Of a DNA stretch of 64,000 nt, positions 1 through 9,082 are shown piece after piece (the first letter of the stretch is position 1; the number at the start of each line of letters is the position of its first letter). The notes under the pieces are model-generated. The model had not been told where the DNA came from. It saw nothing but the letters and a program-made list of their open reading frames with translations, and did not search any database. The stretch is from Winogradskyella sp046545555 (GTDB taxonomy: Bacteria > Bacteroidota > Bacteroidia > Flavobacteriales > Flavobacteriaceae), in NCBI RefSeq assembly GCF_046545555.1, contig NZ_JBHZTH010000003.1:248001-312000 (forward strand). The letters run 5' to 3'. The position numbers were made by a program, and so were the translations under genes.

Positions 1-579
1 ATAACTATACAATGCATTTTGATTAAACTTATCCATAATAACATCTGTTTGAAAACCGGCATCAAACGATTCTATTATAGCTTCATTTAAATTATAATAG
101 GTGTTATTTACAATTTGATAATCTCTATAATAAGCGATTTTAGAAAACTTACTACTTGGATAATTTTGTGGTATTCTTTGTATGGCGTTCTTTACAATGG
201 TATATGCCGATAAATTACTTGTAGAACTTTTTTTGGATGCTTTTATAACAACTTGACTTAACTCTTCTGCTTTAGGTGTAATTTCAAGAACGTTTATGCC
301 TTTACTATTTAAATTTTTAAGATCGACTAACTTAGTCTCAAAGCCAATACTACTTATTAATATTTTACCGTTTTCCTTCCAAAATTTTAATGGTATTCTA
401 AAATCACCATCAATATTTGCAATTGTTCCTTTAGTTGTATTTACTATTTGTATCGTAGCGTAAGACACTGCAATTTTAGATTCTTTATCTATTACTCTGC
501 ATAGTAATTCTAATTGCGATTGTGCACTTGTAAAGGCACAAAAAAATAACATTAAAATTAAAGCTCTGTATTTTAGCAT
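1..579 (-). CDS. CarboxypepD_reg-like surface protein, C-terminus outside window
   Basis: The minus strand opens with ATG at 579 and stays open for 193 codons to the window edge, so only the N-terminal part is present. Residues 1-20 form a signal peptide (hydrophobic core, then SAQ). Residues about 24-105 resemble a carboxypeptidase-regulatory-like beta-sandwich, including the IANIDGDFRIP stretch. A YYRDYQI motif at about 150-156 is followed by YYNLNEAIIE. The protein is clearly a paralogue of the complete 525-residue protein at 1009-2586, which has the same order of motifs. Such proteins are exported in Bacteroidetes; the molecular role is unknown. It lies 52 bases downstream of the VOC gene, in the same direction. 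Confidence 0.85.
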   Translation of the reverse strand, partial: MLKYRALILMLFFCAFTSAQSQLELLCRVIDKESKIAVSYATIQIVNTTKGTIANIDGDFRIPLKFWKENGKILISSIGFETKLVDLKNLNSKGINVLEITPKAEELSQVVIKASKKSSTSNLSAYTIVKNAIQRIPQNYPSSKFSKIAYYRDYQIVNNTYYNLNEAIIESFDAGFQTDVIMDKFNQNALYSY

Positions 580-631
580 ATTAGTATTTATCTATAAATA
601 GTTAAGTCTCATTATCAATACTTTATCATAT

Positions 632-1009
632 TTAAATATCCGTATAAAAAGTTAATCCATTACCATAAATATCAAAAAAAGCAAATTCTTTTGTTCCCCA
701 TGGAGTCTCTTTAAGCGTCGTATTTTTATGAAAAACATTTTTGGTAACGTATTCTTTATACAGATCATTTATTCCTTCGGTATAAATTCTAAGCATTGGT
801 CTATCTAAACCTTTGACCCATTCAATCTCATCGTGCCATTGCAAGTGAATTTCCACACCATCTCTACGAACACCAGCATAACCTTTCGCACTTGATGTAT
901 CGGTAAACGCTAGTTTAAACCCTAAATTAACAACATAAAATTCAGCTGCTTTAGTAACATTTTTTACTGGTAATACTGGGTGAATGTGTTTAAGAAATTT
1001 ATCCATCAT
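632..1009 (-). CDS. VOC (glyoxalase/bleomycin-resistance-like) family protein
   Basis: A 125-residue single VOC-fold protein. The order HPVLPVKNVTKAAEFY, LGFKLAF, then EIHLQW and the C-terminal FFDIYGNGLTFY follows the bleomycin-resistance type of glyoxalase-like proteins, which bind ligands as dimers without needing a metal. No signal peptide is seen, so it is cytoplasmic. Its ATG overlaps the TAA of the upstream gene by one base (TAATG), suggesting translational coupling. A true antibiotic-resistance role cannot be inferred; many chromosomal VOC proteins of this shape have unknown ligands. Confidence 0.85.
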   Translation of the reverse strand: MMDKFLKHIHPVLPVKNVTKAAEFYVVNLGFKLAFTDTSSAKGYAGVRRDGVEIHLQWHDEIEWVKGLDRPMLRIYTEGINDLYKEYVTKNVFHKNTTLKETPWGTKEFAFFDIYGNGLTFYTDI

Positions 1010-2586
1010 TAATTGGTTTTACGCATTCTTCTTTCCATTAAAGGGGTATTTAAAATATAAATATCCATCTCAGAATTTCTATTAATTGGTGCTTCATCCA
1101 ACGGTTTATACTTTTCTAAAAAAAATAAATCTTTATTTAATAATTTTTCTTTAATGATTTCTTGCACAAAGAATTCTCTAAATTGATAAGCTACATTTGT
1201 TTTACCCTCATAAATTTTACGATTCTTAATATCATAAATATTTTTAATTGTAAACACTAAGCCTGGCATATCTTCTAAAGTTATTGCCTTTAATTCTTCA
1301 TCGAAATCTGCAACCTGCAAACTAACTCTAGTAGGGTTTTCTATTTTTAATTCTTCTATAAATACTTTTCTGCCTTTATACCTTATTTTAAAATCTCTTT
1401 TATGCACAGTGCCTTTATCAATCGCAGTATTAAAATTAATGTAAAACCTATTTTGATCAAAATTGTAGATAACATTATCTTCTTTAAATACATCCTCATC
1501 CATAACCGAAAAACGATTATTAAATGTAATGTAGTTTAAATACATACTTTTGCCTTGCCTTCTATATGACGTTTCAAGATTAAATAACGGGTTCAACTTA
1601 TTATAATCATATACAGTATAATTAAACCCATGAATAGAGAAATCCTTTAAAGATATTTTAATTACACCTTTCGCATTATGCTTAAAGCTTATTTTTTTGG
1701 CAATACTCTTTATTTCAATTTCGATTACAGGCTCGTCATCAATAAAAAGGATATCTCCTTTACTAAACTTATGGTTATATAAAAACTCATTACTCATTCG
1801 ATAAACAAATGAAAATGAATTTATATTAAAATTTCTAATGGCATCATGCACATTTAATAAAGTTAACTCGTTACCACCATAAGGTAGAATTTCAGCATTC
1901 TGAATAAATTTTGTGCGATTGTTATAAGCTTTAGTAAAGTGTGGATTTCTATTAAAATCCGTGTTTCTTTTAAATGAATACAAAACACTTTGATTTAAGG
2001 AATCTAAAACTTTTTGAGATTTTATGCCGTAATCAAACTGTTCAATAATACTTTCATTGAGATTATGATACTTGTTTTCTAAAATCTGATAATCTCTATA
2101 ATATCCTATTTGTGAATACGGTTTGTTATCTAAATTTATTGGAATCGCATTAACGGCTCTTCTTACAATATCGGTCGCAAGCATTTTTCTACCTTTTTTA
2201 AGTAATTCTGAAAGTGCTTCAGCAGAAGTTCTATTATTCTTAGAAACTTTAATCACAACTTCTTCTAAAGCTTCGAGTTGAGAATTCATTTTCAAAATAT
2301 TGAGTTCAACTCTGTTTAAAACTTTTGGATCTATTTCTATATTTTCATATCCTAGAGCCGTGATTAAAAGAATAGGCAAATCTTCTATCGTGTTATAGGG
2401 TAGACGAAACTGGCCGTTATAATCAGCTACAATTCCGCGTTGAGTGCCTTTAAATCTAATAGTTGCAAAAGAAACAGGTTCTAAAGTTTTACCGTCTTGT
2501 ACTTCAATTTTTAATTGAGATTGACTATTGCATATAGTGGCAAAAGTTAAAAAAAGTAATAAAATAGAGATTGTATTTTTTGACAT
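1009..2586 (-). CDS. CarboxypepD_reg-like domain surface protein
   Basis: A 525-residue exported protein. Residues 1-21 are a signal peptide; about 24-105 are a carboxypeptidase-regulatory-like beta-sandwich domain (DGKTLEPVSFATIRFKG, then GIVADYNGQFRLP). A YYRDYQI motif at 162-168 and a long beta-rich remainder (YNHKFSKGDILFIDDEP, GVIKISLKDFSIHGF) follow, as in Bacteroidetes proteins that join this domain to a DUF5686-like or uncharacterised extracellular part. No TonB-receptor barrel is evident. It shares its architecture with the truncated gene at 1-579, from which it is separated only by the VOC gene, so the two look like a local duplication. Function unknown; probably cell-surface. Confidence 0.85.
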   Translation of the reverse strand: MSKNTISILLLFLTFATICNSQSQLKIEVQDGKTLEPVSFATIRFKGTQRGIVADYNGQFRLPYNTIEDLPILLITALGYENIEIDPKVLNRVELNILKMNSQLEALEEVVIKVSKNNRTSAEALSELLKKGRKMLATDIVRRAVNAIPINLDNKPYSQIGYYRDYQILENKYHNLNESIIEQFDYGIKSQKVLDSLNQSVLYSFKRNTDFNRNPHFTKAYNNRTKFIQNAEILPYGGNELTLLNVHDAIRNFNINSFSFVYRMSNEFLYNHKFSKGDILFIDDEPVIEIEIKSIAKKISFKHNAKGVIKISLKDFSIHGFNYTVYDYNKLNPLFNLETSYRRQGKSMYLNYITFNNRFSVMDEDVFKEDNVIYNFDQNRFYINFNTAIDKGTVHKRDFKIRYKGRKVFIEELKIENPTRVSLQVADFDEELKAITLEDMPGLVFTIKNIYDIKNRKIYEGKTNVAYQFREFFVQEIIKEKLLNKDLFFLEKYKPLDEAPINRNSEMDIYILNTPLMERRMRKTN

Positions 2587-2647
2587 ATTGCTAGGGTAAA
2601 TAATTTTATACTTACCCTCAAAAATCGTTCCTAACTCACTCGGTATT

Positions 2648-3214
2648 TTACTCCCTAACTTTACCAGAAAAATGATTAACCTTAGGGTTAATAGGATTAC
2701 CTGTAGCTCTGCGATATATTACTAATTGGCCAGAATGCCATATCGCATCTGCTATTGGTCCGTTAACTTGGTTCCAAAATGGAATTTCTTGCTCACCAAA
2801 GATGATTTTATATTGAGAGACGTCATCGCTTGTTCTTAAAATATCTGCCGCTGTTTTGAGGTTTATTAACGTTTTTGTCCTTTGTTCTTCATACGATAGA
2901 TCTTCTTGGTCTCTACTATTTGGTTGCTTTAAAGTTGAATTAACAATAATCTTAGATAAATCATAAATATGTTTAATAGTCTCTTTTGCAGATCTTCCAT
3001 CTTCATTTCCTTTGTATGCCAAATCCTTTTCTGTTAAACTATCACTTGCCCAATAAAAACGAAAACCCAAGGCATCTACCATTCGCGCAGCCATTGTACC
3101 TGCAGTAAACTCTTCAGGATAGTCTGGCACTTCATAATAAGGTAGATTTATTTCATCTTGAGCTGTTGATATATTAATCACAACTAACCCTATAATTACC
3201 AAAAATTTTCTCAT
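2648..3214 (-). CDS. Exported DinB-like four-helix protein
   Basis: A 188-residue protein with a signal peptide (about 1-18, ending STAQ). The rest is helical and fits the DinB/YfiT superfamily: RSAKETIKHIYDLSKII carries the first histidine, and the C-terminal DAIWHSGQLVIYRRATGNP carries the second conserved His with the typical HxGQ-like pattern. DinB proteins are metal-binding helical bundles, some acting as thiol-dependent transferases. Export to the periplasm is common for the Bacteroidetes members. It begins 5 bases after the M28 peptidase gene, so the two are probably co-transcribed. Substrate unknown. Confidence 0.8.
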   Translation of the reverse strand: MRKFLVIIGLVVINISTAQDEINLPYYEVPDYPEEFTAGTMAARMVDALGFRFYWASDSLTEKDLAYKGNEDGRSAKETIKHIYDLSKIIVNSTLKQPNSRDQEDLSYEEQRTKTLINLKTAADILRTSDDVSQYKIIFGEQEIPFWNQVNGPIADAIWHSGQLVIYRRATGNPINPKVNHFSGKVRE

Positions 3215-3219
3215 AATTA

Positions 3220-4623
3220 TTAATCCTTAATTTCTTTGGTATTAGTAATGGTTTCTGTACCATATTTATCTACTAGAAAGACTAATGATGTCATTGTAGC
3301 TGCTCCTAATTCTAATTCACGCTTATTAACATGCTCAAAAGTATCATTAGCTGCATGGTGATGGTCAAAATACCGTTGAGAATCTGGTCTCAATCCAGCC
3401 AAAACAATATCATCGTTTTTTAATGGTCCTATGTCTGCACCACTGCCACCTTTCTCAAAATAATGAATTAAATAAGGCTTAAATAATGGTCTCCATCCTT
3501 CAACCTTAGAAAACATAAGGTCACTGCAATCAAAACTAAATCCTCTAGGTGTAAACCCGCCAGAATCACTCTCTAAAGCAAAGACGTGCTTTTCATTTTT
3601 TTCTTTAGCCACCTCAGCATACTTTCTTCCTCCTCTTAAACCATTTTCTTCATTCATAAACAGAACAACTCTGATACTTCGTTTTGGCTTAATACCACTT
3701 TCTTTTAATAAACGAATAACGTCCATAGACTGTACTACACCTGCTCCATCATCATGTGCACCGTCACCTAAATCCCAAGAATCTAGATGGCCACCAACAA
3801 TAATAAACTCATTAGGAAATTCACTACCTGTTATTTCACCAATTACATTATAAGACTGTACATCATCAAATTGTTGGCAACTTTGCTCAAAATAAAACTC
3901 CAAATTCTTATTAACTTTTAAAGCTTCACTTAGTTTTACAGCATCGTTTGTGCTAATTGCTGCAGATGGAATACGTTGATTAACTGGTAACTCGCCATAA
4001 CTCATACTACCTGTATGAGGATAGTCATCTTGTCTAGAACTTAGAGATCTCACTATGGTGCCAACTGCTCCATATTTTGCTGCTTCAGCTGCGCCTCTAT
4101 AACGCTCGGTTGAGCAGCCACCATAAGCTTGAAAAGTATTAATTAATTCTGGCTGTAAAGCTCTATTTATAAAGACAATTTTACCTTTTACTTTCGCTTC
4201 ACCTAGTTCTTCCAAATCTTTATACGTACTAACCTCTAAAACTTCTGCTTTTACACCACCACTTGGAGTTGCAACAGAACCTCCGAGAGCACAAATATTG
4301 ACTTTAGTCAATGCTCCCAAGGTTTCAAAATAAGCCATTTCTTTTTCACCTCTCACCCATTTTGGTACCATTACTGGTTGAAGCCAAACTTTGTCTAGCT
4401 CTAACTTCTCTAGCTCCTTCTTAGTATACTGCACTGCAAGCTCGGCATTAGTTGAGCCCGACAACCTACCTCCAATAGTATTAGATAAATAATCTAACCA
4501 TTCATAACTTTTTCCGTTAGTTAGTGAAGTTTTATAAACCGTTGCTAAAACGTCTTCATCAGTTTGTGCGTGTCCAAAACAAATTGTGACACAAAAAAAT
4601 ATAAATAATAGTTTTGCTTTCAT
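3220..4623 (-). CDS. M28 family zinc peptidase (aminopeptidase-like)
   Basis: A 467-residue exported metallopeptidase. A signal peptide (about 1-19) is followed by a PA-domain-like insertion (PSAAISTNDAVKL) and the M28 zinc-binding catalytic domain. Ligand motifs visible in order: GGHLDSWDLGDGAHDDGAG (His and Asp), MNEENGLRGG (the catalytic Glu pair), LESDSGG (Asp) and DHHHAANDTFEHV (final His). Length and motifs match the secreted M28 peptidases of Bacteroidetes, which remove N-terminal residues from peptides outside the cytoplasm. It sits 4 bases downstream of the 208-residue hypothetical gene and 5 bases upstream of the DinB-like gene. Confidence 0.93.
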   Translation of the reverse strand: MKAKLLFIFFCVTICFGHAQTDEDVLATVYKTSLTNGKSYEWLDYLSNTIGGRLSGSTNAELAVQYTKKELEKLELDKVWLQPVMVPKWVRGEKEMAYFETLGALTKVNICALGGSVATPSGGVKAEVLEVSTYKDLEELGEAKVKGKIVFINRALQPELINTFQAYGGCSTERYRGAAEAAKYGAVGTIVRSLSSRQDDYPHTGSMSYGELPVNQRIPSAAISTNDAVKLSEALKVNKNLEFYFEQSCQQFDDVQSYNVIGEITGSEFPNEFIIVGGHLDSWDLGDGAHDDGAGVVQSMDVIRLLKESGIKPKRSIRVVLFMNEENGLRGGRKYAEVAKEKNEKHVFALESDSGGFTPRGFSFDCSDLMFSKVEGWRPLFKPYLIHYFEKGGSGADIGPLKNDDIVLAGLRPDSQRYFDHHHAANDTFEHVNKRELELGAATMTSLVFLVDKYGTETITNTKEIKD

Positions 4624-4627
4624 AAGA

Positions 4628-5254
4628 TTAATCTTCGGTTAGTACTTTCTCTAAAATAGGATCTGGTAAAATTGCTTTTAACAAAAAAGGATTACTCTTC
4701 TCTACAACTAAAAACTTCCACTGTTTTTTATTGTTTATTTTAACAGCAACAGCTTCTTTTAAAGCGGTGATATCAAAAAAAGTAGTTGAGTCGTTATATT
4801 TAACATTCTCTTTACCAAATTGCTGCTCCAGTGCTGCAGAAGTCATTATTCGCATCATTCTTTCCTCATCTTCCGAAACCTCTTTTTTTGATTCATTAGA
4901 TTCTATCTTTATGGACATATCACTAGCGTACTTTAAAATAATATAAGATGTACTGTCTATAACTTGAGGTTCTCCAATTTCTTTAATTACAAAATCCCCA
5001 AAATAAAACTCAATGCCTTCTGCATTAAAAGTTCTATCCATTACCTCAACCATTGTTTCTCTCGGCACAATATCAAAAACTTTTTCAACAAGATAGTCTA
5101 AGGATGTATCAAAATCTTTATTTTGAATGGCTTCTAAATATTTTGTGAAATCTGCTTCAATTGATTTTGAATAGGCTTGTGCAGAAACAGAAAAACCTGC
5201 AAGTATTAAAACTAAGGCTATGAATCTACTAATTTTTTGTTGAGCATTATTCAT
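4628..5254 (-). CDS. Exported hypothetical protein
   Basis: A 208-residue protein that I do not recognise. An N-terminal hydrophobic stretch (about 10-26, ending VSAQA) is a signal peptide. The mature part starts with a helical segment (ADFTKYLEAIQNKDFDTSLDYL) and then alternating strands, a size and pattern seen in NTF2-like or DUF-type periplasmic proteins; this is only an impression. The acidic stretch KKEVSEDEER lies in the middle. Its start overlaps the 3' end of the polyphosphate-kinase gene by 8 bases, so it belongs to the same transcription unit. Confidence 0.8.
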   Translation of the reverse strand: MNNAQQKISRFIALVLILAGFSVSAQAYSKSIEADFTKYLEAIQNKDFDTSLDYLVEKVFDIVPRETMVEVMDRTFNAEGIEFYFGDFVIKEIGEPQVIDSTSYIILKYASDMSIKIESNESKKEVSEDEERMMRIMTSAALEQQFGKENVKYNDSTTFFDITALKEAVAVKINNKKQWKFLVVEKSNPFLLKAILPDPILEKVLTED

Positions 5255-6125
5255 TATCTAATTGTTGTTTATATAAATGAATATTTGCTTTTTCATCATC
5301 TGGAAGTTCTGGTTCTTCTATATCTGAATATGCACTAAGTGTATCATAAAGAATTTTAGCTACTAAGTATCGAGCAACTGGTTTATCATCTGCAGGAATA
5401 TTATACCAAGGTGCGTGTGGTTTTGAACTTCTATTTAAAACTTCTTCATAGCATTCTTGATACTTATCCCATAACTTTCTCTCCTTTAAATCGCCAGAAG
5501 AAAATTTCCAATTTTTTTCCTGCTTCTCTAGACGTCGCAACAATCTATATTTCTGTTGGCCTTTAGAAAGATTTAAAAAGAATTTAAAAATTAGCGTTCC
5601 ATTGTCTGCTAAGTGCTTTTCAAAATTATTGATTTGTTCAAAACGTTGATCCCAAAATGCATCATCTATTTTAGAAACGTTATCTATTCCTGGAATATTT
5701 TCTCCCATAATATAGTATGGGTGTACCCTTGTCACTAATACATTTTCATAATGTGTTCTATTAAAAACTCCAAACTTTCCACGCGCAGGTAAAGCAATAT
5801 AATGTCGCCATAAATAATCGTGTTTTAACTCTAACTCTGTAGGTACTTTAAAACTATGAACTTGTACACCTCTAACATTGAAGTCTTTGAATACTTCTCT
5901 TATTAAACTGTCCTTACCAGACGTATCCATACCTTGCAGGCAAATTAAAACCGAATATTTTCCATGTGCATATATGGTGTCTTGTAACTCACCTAACTTT
6001 TTGCGTACAGATTTTAGCTCATCCTTAATAGTATCTTCATCTGCTTTGACCGAAAGTTTTGTTGGTTGGTCCTCGATCCTAATCTTTGAAGTGATTTTAA
6101 AATCCTCTAAATTAAATTTATCCAT
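5247..6125 (-). CDS. Polyphosphate kinase 2 (PPK2) family protein
   Basis: A 292-residue cytoplasmic kinase that transfers phosphate between inorganic polyphosphate and nucleotides. The Walker A-like motif GMDTSGKD is at 65-72 and the Walker B/lid region FNRTHYENVLVTRV at 121-134; further conserved stretches are FKFFLNLSKGQQ and WKFSSGDLKER. The N-terminal arrangement and the PWYNIPADDK segment resemble the class III PPK2 enzymes described from Cytophaga and Meiothermus, which can phosphorylate both AMP and ADP; class assignment is inference. It is embedded in the long minus-strand operon, between the response regulator and a small exported protein. Confidence 0.92.
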   Translation of the reverse strand: MDKFNLEDFKITSKIRIEDQPTKLSVKADEDTIKDELKSVRKKLGELQDTIYAHGKYSVLICLQGMDTSGKDSLIREVFKDFNVRGVQVHSFKVPTELELKHDYLWRHYIALPARGKFGVFNRTHYENVLVTRVHPYYIMGENIPGIDNVSKIDDAFWDQRFEQINNFEKHLADNGTLIFKFFLNLSKGQQKYRLLRRLEKQEKNWKFSSGDLKERKLWDKYQECYEEVLNRSSKPHAPWYNIPADDKPVARYLVAKILYDTLSAYSDIEEPELPDDEKANIHLYKQQLDNE

Positions 6126-6132
6126 ATACTAA

Positions 6133-7296
6133 TTATTTTGAAGCAAAAGCCTTAACGTCACTTTCGCTAACTTCTTTTTCACCTAATATAATGAGACGCT
6201 CAATAACATTTCTTAGCTCTCTAATATTACCTGTCCAGTCATAGTTTTGAAGCAGTTTTATAGCTTTGGCAGAGAATGATTTTTTTGCGTTGCCTTGCTC
6301 TTTGGAAATTTTGTTAGCAAAATATTCTATTAATAAAGGAATATCCTCTCGTCTATCATTTAAAGCTGGTACTTCAATTAAAATAACAGCTAATCTATGG
6401 TACAAATCTTCCCTAAAATTACCGTCTTCAATTTCTTTTTTAAGGTTCTTATTTGTTGCTGCCACAACACGTACGTTAACCTTAATGTCCTTGTCACTAC
6501 CAACACGCTGTATTCTACTTTCTTGCAATGCTCTTAGTACTTTAGCTTGAGCTGACAAACTCATATCACCTATTTCATCTAAAAATATAGTACCACCATT
6601 AGCAGCTTCAAACTTACCTGCTCTATCTTTTGCAGCTGATGTAAAAGCACCTTTAACATGTCCGAACAACTCACTTTCTATAAGTTCTGAAGGGATTGCC
6701 GCACAGTTTACTTCTATCATTGGACCTTTAGAGCGTTCACTTTTTTGATGTAACCAGTGAGCAACAAGCTCTTTCCCTGTGCCATTTGGACCAGTAACCA
6801 AAACACGTGCATCTGTTGGAGCTACTTTATCTATCATATCTTTAATACGCTCAATACCTTCACTCTCCCCGATCATCTCGTAGTTTTTGCTTACCTTTTT
6901 CTTAAGCATTTTATTTTCAACTACTAACTCTTTTCTATCTAAAGCTATACGCACAGTATTAAGTAATCTATTTAAATCTGGTGGTTTTGAGATATAATCA
7001 AAAGCACCTAAGCGCATTGTATTTACTGCTGTATCTAAGTCACCATGTCCAGAAATCATTACCATAGGTGTTTCTGGCTTTATTTTTTTGGCAGCTTCTA
7101 GTACTTCTACACCATCCATTTTAGGCATCTTAATATCACATAATACTAAGTCAAAATCTTCTTTCTTTATTTTTTCAATACCTGCTAAACCGTCTTCCGC
7201 TTCTTCAACCTGATAAGCATCATTTTCTTCAGATAAAATTTTCACTAAAACCCTTCTAATGGCAGCTTCGTCCTCTATTATTAATATTTTCGACAT
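6133..7296 (-). CDS. Sigma54-interacting response regulator without a Fis-type DNA-binding domain
   Basis: A 387-residue NtrC-like protein. The receiver domain occupies about 1-118, with acidic pocket E8-D9 and phospho-acceptor D54 (LCDIKMP). The AAA+ domain (about 138-368) has Walker A GPNGTGKE at 169-176, the sigma54-contact loop GAFTSA at 216-221 (usually GAFTGA), Walker B GTIFLDEIGD at 235-244 and the arginine-finger stretch FREDLYHR. The chain ends shortly after RNVIERLIILG, so the C-terminal Fis helix-turn-helix is absent. It probably activates RpoN-dependent transcription from solution or with a partner. No histidine kinase lies beside it. Confidence 0.93.
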   Translation of the reverse strand: MSKILIIEDEAAIRRVLVKILSEENDAYQVEEAEDGLAGIEKIKKEDFDLVLCDIKMPKMDGVEVLEAAKKIKPETPMVMISGHGDLDTAVNTMRLGAFDYISKPPDLNRLLNTVRIALDRKELVVENKMLKKKVSKNYEMIGESEGIERIKDMIDKVAPTDARVLVTGPNGTGKELVAHWLHQKSERSKGPMIEVNCAAIPSELIESELFGHVKGAFTSAAKDRAGKFEAANGGTIFLDEIGDMSLSAQAKVLRALQESRIQRVGSDKDIKVNVRVVAATNKNLKKEIEDGNFREDLYHRLAVILIEVPALNDRREDIPLLIEYFANKISKEQGNAKKSFSAKAIKLLQNYDWTGNIRELRNVIERLIILGEKEVSESDVKAFASK

Positions 7297-7304
7297 ATCT
7301 ATAT

Positions 7305-8195
7305 CTATATTTTAAATTTTAATCCTGTTCTAAAATAAAATGCATTCAGTTCATTTAAACCAAAAATCTCATTTCTATCTCCATTTCTCAATACATTATT
7401 TAACCTAAACGTATAACCAATATAAGAATAAGCTACTAAATGTTTAGTAAAGCAATATTCATACCCAAATCCTGCAACCGCTACTGAAAGTGAAATACTT
7501 TCAGCAAGTTGGCCATTGATCTCTATGGGTTTTTGAATATTTGCAAAGTACCCATCTAAAGATGTAAATGCTTGTACCATACTACGCTCACTAAAAAAGT
7601 ACTTTAGATTAGATTTAGGCACACCTAAACTGTAAGACCAATTATTATTAATTCTTCTGTAATAACTTACAAACGGAAGTGGAAAAGGAAGACCTGCCGT
7701 TGTATTATAAGTAAGACCTAGTATTAACCTATATGGTTTATCAATATCAGCATCAGTTCTATCTTTAATTGCAAATATTCCTCCATTTAAAAAGAGATCA
7801 TTAGTAGTTAGAGATGTAGTTAATGTAGATGCGATTCTTGGGTTAATTTTTACTCCAAATCTCCAGTCCTTTTTAGATTTAAATGTGTAGCCAAGACTTA
7901 AATCAATGACGTGCAAACGATTTAATTCTTTTACATTAAATGGATACGTATCTTCCAGATTTAAAATAATTCTATTGTATTCTGCTCCAACTATTATATA
8001 ATCTTTTTCTTTAATTTTTATAGGGAAATTAATAATTGCCCTTAATCTTGTATACTGATCTTCTGATTTACTACTCGGAATAAATGAATATTCTAATCGT
8101 GCTAAATCTGTTAATTGAGCCTCTGCACTATTGCCGCATAATACTATTAGAAAAATAGAAAGAATAAAAGAGCGTTTGCAAAAGCCTATAGTCAT
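7305..8195 (-). CDS. DUF6268-type outer-membrane beta-barrel protein
   Basis: A 296-residue protein with an N-terminal signal peptide (about 8-26, ending AEAQ) followed by alternating amphipathic strands that end in an aromatic-poor but barrel-like C-terminus (YFRTGLKFKI). The overall pattern, including RLEYSFIP near the start and repeated xYxxxY strands, matches the DUF6268 family of Bacteroidetes outer-membrane proteins. Role unknown. It lies between mscS and the sigma54-type regulator with gaps of 7 and 8 bases, so it is likely part of the same operon. Confidence 0.8.
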   Translation of the reverse strand: MTIGFCKRSFILSIFLIVLCGNSAEAQLTDLARLEYSFIPSSKSEDQYTRLRAIINFPIKIKEKDYIIVGAEYNRIILNLEDTYPFNVKELNRLHVIDLSLGYTFKSKKDWRFGVKINPRIASTLTTSLTTNDLFLNGGIFAIKDRTDADIDKPYRLILGLTYNTTAGLPFPLPFVSYYRRINNNWSYSLGVPKSNLKYFFSERSMVQAFTSLDGYFANIQKPIEINGQLAESISLSVAVAGFGYEYCFTKHLVAYSYIGYTFRLNNVLRNGDRNEIFGLNELNAFYFRTGLKFKI

Positions 8196-8202
8196 TTAAA
8201 AT

Positions 8203-9078
8203 TTATTTATTTATTATGTGTATATCGCGCTGAGGAAAAGGAATAGTAATGTTATTCTCTCTAAATAATTTATCGATCTCAAATCGAATATCACTCTTAG
8301 GAAATGTTGCTTTAAAACTATCATTAAGTGTAAAAACAAGTTTAAAATTCAGTGAACTTTCCCCAAAATCTGCAAAAACTACAGTTGGCTCTGGTATAGA
8401 GACAACACTTGGATGGGCACTTGCTGCTTGTAACAGCAACTTTCTAACCAATTCTACATCACTTCCGTATGCCACACCTACAGAAACATTTTCTCTTGTC
8501 AGTGTTCCATTTTGGGTCCAATTGAAAAGACTATTTTCTAAATATAAATGATTTGGAATAATTAGTACCTTATTGTCTATTGTAACAGCTCTTGTAGTTC
8601 TTAGCTTAATCTCTTCTACACGACCTACCTTACCATCTATTTCAATAATATCTCCAACATGTACAGATTGATCAATTAAAATAAATATACCCGAAATTAT
8701 GTCTTGAAAAAGTGTTTGTAGTGCTAAACCCACACCTATAAGAAGGGCAGCAGAAGCGGCAAATATTGCAGTCACATCAACACCAACACTGTTTAATGTA
8801 ATTAACAATATAATTAAATATATAAGCCATCTAAAATAGCCATAAACAACATTAAATTTGCTCTTATCTTCCTCCGGTAAGTTTCTAGTAATTACTCTTA
8901 AAAATATTCTTAAAACAATTGTAGTTATAAATATTGCAGAAATTACAATCAAAATATCAAAAATTGAAATACTAATATCCTTACCAAAATCCATGCTTTG
9001 TCCTAAGAATGCTTTGGTTTTTACCCAAACTCCACTTTCGGTTATAGTCTCTTCAATTTTATCTAAATTTTGAATCAT
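8203..9078 (-). CDS. MscS-family small mechanosensitive channel
   Basis: A 291-residue inner-membrane channel that releases solutes on hypo-osmotic shock. Three transmembrane segments are visible in the first ~130 residues (about 33-58, 75-95, 100-125); the last contains the pore-lining helix region AASAALLIGVGLALQTLFQDIISG. The cytoplasmic beta domain follows with the family signature SVHVGDIIEIDGKVGRVEEI and TTRAVTIDNKVLIIPN. Length is typical for the family. It is 4 bases downstream of the ABC permease gene. Confidence 0.94.
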   Translation of the reverse strand: MIQNLDKIEETITESGVWVKTKAFLGQSMDFGKDISISIFDILIVISAIFITTIVLRIFLRVITRNLPEEDKSKFNVVYGYFRWLIYLIILLITLNSVGVDVTAIFAASAALLIGVGLALQTLFQDIISGIFILIDQSVHVGDIIEIDGKVGRVEEIKLRTTRAVTIDNKVLIIPNHLYLENSLFNWTQNGTLTRENVSVGVAYGSDVELVRKLLLQAASAHPSVVSIPEPTVVFADFGESSLNFKLVFTLNDSFKATFPKSDIRFEIDKLFRENNITIPFPQRDIHIINK

Positions 9079-9082
9079 AAAT

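Noticed and set aside
632..1009. Bleomycin resistance gene
   Set aside because: The fold and motif resemble this family, but so do many chromosomal VOC proteins; no resistance context is present.
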